This document shows, one piece after another, positions 28,740 through 38,409 of a stretch of DNA of 64,000 nucleotides. Position 1 is the stretch's first letter. The number at the start of each line of letters is the position of its first letter. This DNA comes from Urechis unicinctus (taxonomy: Eukaryota > Annelida > Polychaeta > Xenopneusta > Urechidae), in the NCBI GenBank assembly GCA_034190875.2, contig CM067356.1, positions 67,353,635 to 67,417,634 on the forward strand. Reading direction: 5' to 3'. The position numbers and the translations under genes are program-made. The notes under the pieces were generated by a model. It made no database searches. It was given only the letters and a program-made list of their open reading frames with translations, and had not been told where the DNA came from.

Positions 28740-30240
28740 GAAATATTCTTGTCATGCAGCTGCTTTCGATGTATATCCATAGCTACTTTTGCTTCCGAAA
28801 GGTACAAGTTCATTCCGCATTGAATTATTCCAGCTCAATTGTAACTAAAGCACATTGAGTGTTAAAGTGGTAGACTATATCTTCGATTTGTCTGAAAAAG
28901 ATTGCGTGGGACAGATAGGCGACAATGCGAGCTCTGCTTTGCAAGCACAATCCATTATCCACACTGTATTATGCAGCATTCAGCACATTAGATACAATAG
29001 CCTGTATACTCACTTTGACATTTGGGATTGACCCGGCTGCATATTTTAAAATTGACTGACCTATGTAAACACATGATATTAATGACCCGTATATGAGATA
29101 CATAAATGACCTACGTCAGAAATGTGCTTACTGAATATAAAACGAGTGTGCTGCCGCATTGAAACCAAATACTATACCTATTCTCTAAATGCAAGTGTAT
29201 AACCAACACTTTTGTAGATGCTGTAGAGAGACACAGTGATATGCAACTCAATACATAACGTTGTACGAAGTTGTGAAATCGGCCTTTATTTGTCTCATAA
29301 TAGTTATCGTATGAGGTGAGAAATATAAGTGAATACAAACCAAGTTCTCGTCCTCGATTGGCTTGATCTACCAATAACAACGCATTAAGGAAGACGATAA
29401 TAAGACGGCGTTTGAGTAGTATCCATAAGCATGGGGACCATATCTGAATTCTGGGGAAGGGACCATCACACAATAATCGGCCAGTCAACTGTGCTACAGC
29501 AAAATATGTATCCTGTTTGAGGGTTTTATAAGTCAAAAGTATGCCTTTGCATGATTGCCTTCAATGTAACTTGCTGTCAATATATGAATATAAAGATGAA
29601 TATTGAACCTGTGAATTATTAACGTAGCACATGCAAGTCTATATTTTCATCGCACGCTGTAATCAGGATTGATTACAGACGTAAATTATAGAGCAGATGG
29701 CACATGCATCTTCATTAAAGGCCATTCAAATGCGTCATGTTGTATCATCGATAGGTTTATATTGCAGCTACCAATCATGTTGATTATCAGAACGCAAAAT
29801 GTGAAGCATTTATGGTTAAAGTGATAACAGAACAAATGAAGACACTTCTGTACAGCTATAACAATAACATCAATCCGGATGCATTCAATTGATTAAAATG
29901 TCCAATGTTTAATGTTGATCATTCCATATAAACCTCGCAGGGTTGTCTAATGCTCTAATATTGCAATATATTGATGGTATTCCTGTCAGAGTTTAAAATG
30001 GCCCTTTCAGGTTAATTCGACATGATCGCCGAAGATCATTATCTACGAAGAGATATAACGCTCAACCTTGTCAGCTATTTACCAACCAAACTATCACAGG
30101 AAATATTGCGTTAAACGGACACTTATCATGTTGTAGATATAATAATGCTACAAAACATCATCCGCTAGAATTGCTTAAGCAAAGGGTGTGAGGTCATGGA
30201 TCATATATCGAATCAGATTTGACTTATCTCAATACAAAAG
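28740..30240 (+). repeat. Module R, longest copy, in the spacer
   Basis: About 1.5 kb, matching 1.16-2.23 kb on the opposite strand, 56.31-56.97 kb direct, and 19.88-20.30 kb direct. Landmarks are ATTATTCCAGCTCAATTGTAAC, GATAGGCGACAATG, GTATAACCAACAC and AAGTGAATACAAACC. Its end (30.03-30.24) resembles 21.88-22.05 kb. A 141-codon frame on the minus strand (29111-29536) is interrupted in the other copies. Confidence 0.75.
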
Positions 30241-30359
30241 ACCTGTACAATACGCGATGATTACAGGAAGTAAACCATGCGAGCCTAAACATCTTTTGAA
30301 CCTGAACATAGCGATTACCCAATAAAGCTTCATTGCAAACGCATGTGTGTATATTAAAG

Positions 30360-30361
<2 letters not shown>

Positions 30362-30444
<83 letters not shown>

Positions 30445-30487
30445 GTATATATACGTATATATATGTAAATGCATTTATAGATATATG

Positions 30488-30521
<34 letters not shown>

Positions 30522-30552
30522 CATATATATAAATACCTATACATATATATAC

Positions 30553-30604
<52 letters not shown>
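30362..30604 (+). repeat. (TA)n block
   Basis: Two long perfect TA runs around a degenerate middle. It abuts hairpin element copy 2. Confidence 0.97.
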
Positions 30605-30607
<3 letters not shown>

Positions 30608-31302
30608 CACGAACGCGACCTTTAGTGGACTAACCGCCAACCTTTCGTAGACTTTGGTCCACGAAAGGTTATACCAATATGTCCACATAAAGTCAACGCA
30701 CATTTACGTCCAAAATAATTGAAAATATTTTGGTTTGACCATTCGAATGTGACAAACTAGTCTTAGTAACGTACACAGATAATCTTTCATGCGTGATTTC
30801 TTTGGATTTTGAATATAATAGCGAAATAAAATTTTAACAACTAACCATTCGTAGACATAACTCGCACACTTCAATATCTTCCATACAACCATACATACTT
30901 CGATCCAAATTGCCGAGATAATGTTTAATCATGTGTGTTGGATATGTTTATTTGAAAAATTAAAATATTTGATTTATTTTTAAATTTCTTTACCGAAAAA
31001 CTCTATTTTTCTCCTTATTCATTAATCTACAACATTGAATTAGATCTCTAAATGCTACTTATGGTTCATAATGATCACATCTACTAATCCATGAACAAAT
31101 ATTATTACGCAAATTTCTAATCCATGATGACTGAAAATGGATTTTAAATATTTCGGTATTACGCGTGGACAAATATTCAAAAATATATATGGGCACGAAA
31201 GGTTGGATTTATACGTATAACTTAATGTCTTGACCTTTCGTGGACGACCTTTCGAGGACCAAAAGTACCATATAAATACGAATGGTTGGAGTCCAGCAAT
31301 AA
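30605..31302 (+). mobile_element. Hairpin-bearing repeat element beside (TA)n, copy 2
   Basis: Second, longer copy, again directly after a (TA)n tract (30362-30604). The hairpin is imperfect (30641-30668). It holds about 235 bp more than copy 1 before the shared end GAATGGTTGGAGTC, with further CCTTTCGTGGAC-type motifs at 31240-31260. Confidence 0.65.
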
Positions 31303-31359
31303 AATCGTGATATATAAAAAGATTTTTTATTCGCTTTATTTAAATATTTAATTGTATCA

Positions 31360-31908
31360 ATTAAAAGATATATATATATAATAAATGTATATGATATAAT
31401 AATAATAATGATATATGTCCATATATGCAAATATGTATAATGTATATATATATATAAATTTGATCCATATTTAATGATATTATATATATATATATACCTA
31501 TATATATATATAAATAAATATATATATATAATATATCTTCTTATATGTATTGTAATATATATAATATATATAATATGTATATATATAATAATGGATACAC
31601 ATATATGTCCATATATAAATATGTATATGTATATATAGACATATATATATATATTTATATATATGTGTATATATATATGCAGATATATATATATATATAT
31701 ATCTTTATAAATACATATAGATATACTATGTACATCTATATATATTCACATACATATATGCTATATATATTCACATACATATATGCACGATATATAGATT
31801 TTTATAATGTATATATATATATAAGTTATATATATATATAAATATATATGTACATAAACGTGTGTGTATATATAAACAGGTATATATATATACACATATG
31901 GGTATATA

Positions 31909-31958
<50 letters not shown>

Positions 31959-32080
31959 CATATTTATATATAAATATATATCTATTTATATATATTTATA
32001 TATATAAATATATACTCTATATATATATGTAGAGAAATATGATATAGATATAATAATATGCATATATAATATATTCTATA
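31360..32080 (+). repeat. Degenerate TA-rich block
   Basis: About 0.7 kb of TA-rich sequence after hairpin element copy 2, with interspersed ATAT and TATG variants. Confidence 0.95.
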
Positions 32081-32366
32081 TTTAGAGAAGAGGTAAGATA
32101 TATTATATATATAATAGGTATGTATATGTGTAGAGCGATATAGTATATATAGATAAAAGTTTATATATATTTTGTAGAGATATCTTCCTATATATATGAG
32201 ATATATATAGAGAGAGAGAGAGATATAGATCGCTGAGAGTAGATAGGAGAAACTTGATATAGATATAGATAGATACTATATATATATATATATCTATCTC
32301 TATATCTATCTATAGATATATATATATATCTCTATATATATCTATCTATATATCTCTCTCTCTCTA

Positions 32367-32416
<50 letters not shown>

Positions 32417-32420
32417 GAAG

Positions 32421-32475
<55 letters not shown>

Positions 32476-32501
32476 ATCTCTATCTCCTCTCTCTCTATAT
32501 A

Positions 32502-32540
<39 letters not shown>
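32081..32540 (+). repeat. TA, GA and CT microsatellite block upstream of the GPCR promoter
   Basis: TA-rich sequence passes into GA-rich (32208-32275), then TA/CT, then pure CT runs (about 32380-32475) broken by CTCTAGAAGAGATCTC, and ends in (TA)n. It stops about 340 bp before the CCAAT box. Confidence 0.95.
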
Positions 32541-32877
32541 GGTTATACACTCCCGTCTGTGTGAGTTCTCAGTTGGCGGCTTTGGTATTATAATGATTAA
32601 CATGTTATGATATTCTCTAGTTGCCAATTAATGACTATTTGTCGATCGTCGCCAGCTAGCGTGATATACAACAAGCCCAATTGTTGAACAGGAAGCAAGC
32701 AATACGAATGCATATATCGTTATTGACATTGCGTTTGCCGTATTAATTGTTCGAATTACCGGTGTTTTATTAGGTATCCCAATATACATTGAAGCAAGGG
32801 TTGACGAATTGTGCCTTCAATGCTTATTTAGAGGGGTCGGCGTTGCTTCTCTCCTGGATGATGCGATTCCCCTGAAA

Positions 32878-32960
32878 GCCAATCAGAGGCTTGTTGGTGG
32901 GCGGAGAAGTCCTCGGCTGCGCTATAAGAAGCAGCCACCAGGCAGCACGCGCTTCATTCC
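32878..32960 (+). promoter_or_regulatory. Core promoter of the GPCR: CCAAT box, GC box, TATA, initiator
   Basis: A CCAAT box (GCCAATCAG, 32878-32886), a GC box (GGGCGG, 32899-32904), a TATA-like element (CTATAAGAAG from 32922, TATAA at 32923-32927) and a perfect YYANWYY initiator (TCATTCC, 32954-32960) occur in order and at normal spacing. The predicted start is A at 32956, 33 bases after the first T of TATAA. This leaves a 5' UTR of about 180 bases before the receptor ATG. The block is visibly richer in GC than its surroundings. The elements are seen directly; use as a promoter is inferred from their order and position. Confidence 0.7.
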
Positions 32961-33061
32961 TGTCACCGCAGCCAGTGTGAGGATCGATTCATATAGCGGG
33001 ATACATTGTGATTGAGCCGGCGGCAATACACTAAAGAAACAGTATCTCTGGGTGAATAGAA

Positions 33062-33067
33062 ATGTGA
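33062..33067 (+). promoter_or_regulatory. Start-stop upstream ORF (ATG-TGA) in the GPCR leader
   Basis: The only ATG between the predicted transcription start (32956) and the receptor ATG (33136) is followed at once by TGA, giving a minimal uORF. G stands at -3. Such start-stop elements are known to stall initiating ribosomes and lower translation of the main frame. It lies 69 bases before the receptor start, which leaves room for reinitiation. It matters only if the leader is unspliced as predicted. Confidence 0.5.
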
Positions 33068-33135
33068 ATTTCGTTATCAAGGGATTTCAGATAAAAGGGT
33101 ATAAGTTCGATATCCAACGTCTAAAAATACCTAAA

Positions 33136-34293
33136 ATGTCGTGTGACTACCCTGGATTGAATAACGAAACGATTGCTGGCTACAGAGTAACTAATAACAG
33201 CGTGAAAGAACAGCTAAACAATACAGGATATGACTCGGCAATGCATACAGGAGTTATTAATGAAATATTGATTCCTTCGGTGTTCATCTTTGGCATCATA
33301 GGAAATGCCATCAATCTATATGTGCTGAGTCAGAGGCACGTCAAGCGGAAAATGGAACAAATGGAGCGATCCGCTACATTAGGCCTGGTGAGTCTGGCGC
33401 TCTCCGATCTCTTGTTCTGTATTGTGGGTTTTCCCATGATATTCCTAAGCACATACGGACCAGGCAGTGGCGGCAAGGCCCTCGATGCATTCCGGTTTCA
33501 TTATGAGATATACAAGAAGCCACTTCTCAATATATTCCTCTTCTCCAGCACCTGGCTCATCACAGTGATATCCAGTGAGCGGTTTGTAGGCGTATGCTTT
33601 CCATACCGCGCCTGCACCATGATCAAAGTGCGACGGACAATAATGACTCACTTGCTGGTTTTTGTTGTATCAATCATCATCAATTTACCGTTGTTTTTCG
33701 AATTTCGCATAGTTCAAGAACCATGCTACTCTACCTGTCTCTGTTACATGATGCAGCCATCATGGTTTGCTTTCAAACCTACGCTAGCTAATATTCATCG
33801 TATTATTTGGCTCACTTTAGGTACATTCATTCCCCTATTCATCTTGTTATTCTGTAATGCCAGCATCTTGAAATCTATCTACCAGCTTCGTCACTCGTCC
33901 GGTCCTCGGACCTCCTCAGACCAGCATCTCGCGATGACTAGGCTCACTTGGATCCTTATGGCTATTGTTGCCCTCTTTATTGCCTTGGTTTGTCCTTCGA
34001 TGATTCTTGAAATGGTTCAACAGAATAGTTTCTATGACAACGTTGCACATCTTACTCTCGCAGTTGCTGTTACAAACCTAATGCAAGCTGTTAAATTTTC
34101 ATCCAACTTTTTACTTTACAGCAGTCTTCACGTTAGGTTTAGAAAAATACTTGCCTGCAAGATTCCGACAAGGTTTAGGAATGGGCAAAAAGATAGCGAG
34201 TTGGGAGTTAATATGCCGAACTTGCTAATGGAGCGAAACCGGCACCAGCTGCTTGACAGGGACAACAATATTGAGTCAATGATAATTGTGTGA
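33136..34293 (+). CDS. Intronless class A (rhodopsin-like) GPCR, neuropeptide receptor-like
   Basis: A seven-transmembrane, G protein-coupled cell-surface receptor of 385 residues in one exon. The N-terminus carries three N-glycosylation sequons (N10, N20, N28). TM1 has the GN pair at 56-57, TM2 has LALSD with D91 (position 2.50), and TM3 reads PLLNIF..SSTW and ends ERF at 148-150 in place of DRY. ECL2 has C197, C201 and C203. TM6 has LVCP with P287, and TM7 has NFLLY at 324-328 in place of NPxxY. Helix 8 (RFRKIL) is followed by C341, a possible palmitoylation site. The C-terminus IIV fits a class II PDZ ligand. The TM3 and TM7 pattern resembles the FMRFamide-receptor-like invertebrate neuropeptide receptors; the ligand is unknown. 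The start is the ATG at 33136, with A at -3. The frame is open upstream to 33052 but has no earlier ATG. No introns or frame breaks are seen. Confidence 0.93.
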   Translation: MSCDYPGLNNETIAGYRVTNNSVKEQLNNTGYDSAMHTGVINEILIPSVFIFGIIGNAINLYVLSQRHVKRKMEQMERSATLGLVSLALSDLLFCIVGFPMIFLSTYGPGSGGKALDAFRFHYEIYKKPLLNIFLFSSTWLITVISSERFVGVCFPYRACTMIKVRRTIMTHLLVFVVSIIINLPLFFEFRIVQEPCYSTCLCYMMQPSWFAFKPTLANIHRIIWLTLGTFIPLFILLFCNASILKSIYQLRHSSGPRTSSDQHLAMTRLTWILMAIVALFIALVCPSMILEMVQQNSFYDNVAHLTLAVAVTNLMQAVKFSSNFLLYSSLHVRFRKILACKIPTRFRNGQKDSELGVNMPNLLMERNRHQLLDRDNNIESMIIV

Positions 34294-34492
34294 TCGATAT
34301 CAGATTGCTTGGTGTCCTACAATTTATAAATAGAAACATATTACATAGTTTTTATTACAAAGGTACATATTTTGCTCTCACGCATTGCATGCATGCAAAC
34401 TAACTTATCATGCAGCGTAGAAATTTTAAAAATAAGTATTTTGCTTAAAGTGTGCATTACGCTAAATTGTGAACCGCCGAAATCATTGAATG

Positions 34493-34498
34493 AATAAA
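34493..34498 (+). terminator. Proximal poly(A) signal AATAAA of the GPCR gene
   Basis: A canonical AATAAA hexamer 200 bases after the receptor stop codon is the first such signal on this strand. The cleavage site should lie 10-30 bases further on. Confidence 0.5.
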
Positions 34499-34897
34499 AT
34501 GTATGCAGCTTAAGCAAGCTTGTGCGTGGGGTTATACACTTTGTTGCTGTCCGAAATATGCAACGACTAGGCAAAGGTGCGGCCAAAAATTGATGTTTTT
34601 CTTCATTTTCTCATTCAAGGCACTTATTTACATGTTAAAATAGATGGTCATTGCTTCATAATCTGCTGTTGACAATTTGTTATCATTCGTTAACTATTGT
34701 ATAGTTGATGTATTTTCAGTTGCCTGATGTCATTAGAATCGTCGGAGCCTATGTATGCCCGACTGATCTCAACTCTCTGGCTTTATTTCCCAGATAGTAG
34801 CCACCTTTTCAGGACCTTGTAGACCTTGGGGGTGCAATATACCATGCGCTTTAATCATATTAGCATTGGCCAATTATTGTACATGACTCAAATATAG

Positions 34898-34903
34898 AAT
34901 AAA
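34898..34903 (+). terminator. Distal poly(A) signal AATAAA of the GPCR gene
   Basis: A second canonical hexamer about 600 bases after the stop codon. It would give a longer 3' UTR if used. Confidence 0.3.
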
Positions 34904-35930
34904 GTAATACATGATATCCATACACTGCGCTGATATAACAACTTGCTTGAAATTTACTCAGAGGTGGCGAGTTGCTTTTATGTCTGTATTATAATTATGT
35001 TGTTAGCTGAAAAATTGTACTTTAATATGTTCATTGCATTCCAGCAACCGCGAAATGTTGTCTAAAAATTCAGCGTCTACGTTTCTTTAATTAAGCTTCA
35101 TATGCGGCGAAACAAGTTGTGAATGGATATGAATTGGAAATTAACATTATTGACATTATTTTTTGGAAGGACGATGAATTTGCTTTATAATTGTTAGGTT
35201 AACAGATATGCCCCTTTATTACAGTACTTAAAGATTATATCGTCGGTTTTCTGTGCAATTGCAAAGCTGAATAACATAAATACAGCTACTTAACCCTACG
35301 TGTGTTTTGATCGTGAAGGATAGTCAAGTAATATAATTAAGAATTATAAAATCATGGAGTAGTGTACGACACGTTAGTGATTAGGACAGCTTATTGTTGT
35401 GACAATGTTATTACAAATTTAATTGCTATTTAAATTATTGAAATGAATACCGATACTCTTTACGTTGATCATACATTACAGTAATGTGTCAATTTTATCA
35501 TGCTGATCCCTAGATATAATTGGATCGGCAGTGCACAACAAACCGATCACTGTTTGTTATGCATGTGCTGTTTGCCAAAAAGCTATGAGGTGTATGTAAA
35601 ATCCGCATTCGCGAAGGCAAGGAGTTTTCTCCCGCAAGACCACAACTGGAAGGAGCAAGAGCACTCGGCAAAATTTATTTGATATATATTGGTTGTTTCG
35701 ATGAACTGACTTAATGCACACACACTTGAACTGAGTTAACTATTGATCAATTCATGCAATTGAGTTCTAGTTTTCTATTGTATGGGGATTGCTTGCTTAT
35801 TGATAGCTTCACTTATTATGCTAGTTCAATGTTTGGTTGAAATGACATTGTGGCTAAGAAAATGACCCACTATCACAAATCGATAATCTATGATATATTT
35901 TATAACCGCATAGCAAACAAACATTCAAGT
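34904..35930. other. GPCR 3' flank, no gene recognised
   Basis: AT-rich sequence with short open frames only. A 60-codon frame at 35500-35682 begins with ATG but has no supporting context. Confidence 0.45.
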
Positions 35931-36233
35931 GGTTTGATGGAGCTAAACAATTGAAGGAAGTACATAAAACCAAAGGTATAATGACATTGACGAATTATTG
36001 GCAATGATGCAAGTTTAAGCGTAGCAAGCTTTTATAACTCAGTAATTAAAATCGATCCCTTAAAACATCCCTTTAAAGTTTTGATGGCATTGCTACCATA
36101 GGGTGTTCAGTCATGTGTCTGGCCTCATTGAAGACAACGATTCATCTAAGTTTAATCTCATACCAACGCATGAATATACACGCCCTGCAGCTTTGGCTGA
36201 CCATCATGCACGAGGTATTAATAATCATCATTC
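35931..36233 (+). repeat. Direct repeat D, copy 1, with an ultra-conserved core
   Basis: Pairs with 46744-47050. The first 180 bp are about 75 percent identical. The last 122 bp (36112-36233) are about 94 percent identical, including 73 identical bases in a row. Confidence 0.85.
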
Positions 36234-36239
36234 TTCTTT

Positions 36240-37365
36240 AAAGGGTTACTTGCATATTGCTTTGTATTACTATTTAACACTGTTTAGGAAGAACAAATAT
36301 GTTTAGCAGTGAGTTCAATGGGATTGACGGCTTTATGGGTAGGAATGATTATCTAATATGTAATGACATAGGTCAAGCATCTAACTCAGTTTCACTGTGG
36401 AGTGACACATGAAAGCGTTTATTTTGTTCAAAGCGCTGAAGTAGTGGAGCTCTCATTGATCGATGTTGTTTAATATTGCCTTACTCGTCAGTACTTCTCT
36501 GTCAGGCCAAGTCCCATTTACAGAGAATCCTTGACCGTGCATATCTAAGCTGTACAGTAAAACCGTTGTATTGCAACGCGAAATGACCGAAGGTTTGCAC
36601 TATGGTTCCTGACAAAAGACATTGCTCAGGGATTATTTCAAACATTCACAGTTGATGTGTAATTGACCTTTTGCAATTGAATGATCATAGCCTAGTCACG
36701 TGGTAAGTAGCTCTGCTTGTGAAGTCCTTGTTATTTATCACCAGTGATAATAACCTTCGCAGCACACAAATGCTACAGAAGCCCTAACGCATTAATCATT
36801 CTACTCAGTGTTTGTTATTAACTCGTAATTGTACCATTGCGACTAAAACATGACGAATAGAATAATTTTCATTGAATAATAAAGAATGTGAGGATGAGTT
36901 GGATTAGACGCAAGGAGCAGGATAACATAATTCATGCCACATTTGTCAAACATAATTGTGCCTAAAGCGACGATTTAATGCCTGGTATAGAGGCGTAGCG
37001 GTGAACTGATTCTCTTATCAGCACAGATTTAGTTGAGCGTTGCGAGATAGGGAATAAAACATGCCGCAGCTTACAGTGACCAATTGTGCTGCTTCGCACA
37101 TACATTTATACCCACTGTAATGATATACTAGTTATCTAGTCTGTATATCAATCTGTGATGCTTGATTAAAATACCAATATATTAACAGAGGCTGCCAGAT
37201 CCTCTAGCAGAGTGGCGAATGTTCTTGTAGCATAAATACCTCGATGTTAATTGCCGTGAACACAAATTATCGGTGACTATTTAACATTTGCTGTGTACTT
37301 CGCGTACAGATTTATTATTCATTAAAGAGACTATGGAAAACGCGTTTAGCTTTTAATTCATGTTA
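36240..37365. other. No gene recognised
   Basis: AT-rich unique sequence between direct repeat D and the (TA)n block; no feature supported. Confidence 0.45.
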
Positions 37366-37369
37366 TTTA

Positions 37370-37805
<436 letters not shown>

Positions 37806-38143
37806 GATTTATATGTAAAAGCAACGGATTACCCACTTGTTTAGATGAGCAGCATTGCATGGCCAACTATCTGACTTCAAGTAAATGATGCCCGGTAATC
37901 AATGAGTTTGTATTGGACACATGTTCTTACGTAAATGCTCGAATTCATGGATCGAAAAAGTAGTGTTGATGGCATACACCTTCATTAAAATTGACTTAAG
38001 TTTTCTTTCTATTTCAGGTCAATTTACTGACAGTTATTTCAGCCAAAACAATGATTGACAAGTCACAGTCATGTTTACCCTTGATGGTAAACATGAGGAA
38101 TATGTAACAGTTGTGACGCATTTAGAAAGTCTGAGCTGCTTAG

Positions 38144-38407
38144 AAGTTGGAATTCAGCCATGACACGTCTACCTCGGGAAATTACAAAGGCAGCAGCGCT
38201 GCTAAAGCTGAAAAAAAATCGGTAGGAGACATTTTGAAGCAATACAAATCTATGGAAAGCAATCCGTATCGAGGTCTGTTGATGCTAAATCGCACCGCGA
38301 CCCATAAAGAAATTGCAAGAATCCTCTTTTTTACCCAGGACCCGACCAGTCGTCTCAACCAGCTCTCGGATCTTCGGGCTGTTTTGGACGAATTGTCAAG
38401 GATTTAA
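38144..38407 (+). CDS. Possible terminal exon; degenerate J-domain-like sequence without HPD
   Basis: An open stretch of 87 codons ends in TAA at 38405-38407. It follows an in-frame TAG at 38141, whose AG could serve as a splice acceptor. No ATG opens the frame; the first in-frame ATG would give only about 50 residues. Codon use is more GC-rich than the flanks. The C-terminal half reads NPYRGLLMLNRTATHKEIAR, then DPTSRLNQLSDLRAVLDEL. This resembles helix I, the start of helix II, and helix III of a DnaJ J-domain. The end of helix II and the HPD motif needed to stimulate Hsp70 are missing (TQD is at the nearest place). An upstream polypyrimidine-AG acceptor at 38003-38019 leads into another frame. 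No upstream exon was identified, and it could be a pseudogene fragment or chance. Confidence 0.35.
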   Translation, partial: KLEFSHDTSTSGNYKGSSAAKAEKKSVGDILKQYKSMESNPYRGLLMLNRTATHKEIARILFFTQDPTSRLNQLSDLRAVLDELSRI

Positions 38408-38409
38408 GT

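Noticed and set aside
29111..29536. 141-codon minus-strand frame, the longest besides the receptor
   Set aside because: It lies in module R; the homologous stretches at 1.5-1.8 kb and 56.65-56.97 kb carry stops and shifts. At most it is a coding relic.
32332..32627. Arg/Glu-rich open frames through the CT/GA tract
   Set aside because: These are microsatellite translations; neighbouring sequence lacks coding features.
33052..33135. 28-codon N-terminal extension of the receptor frame beginning at GTG
   Set aside because: It has no ATG; nuclear animal genes very rarely start at GTG. The extension lies in the predicted leader, and the ATG at 33136 has a good context.
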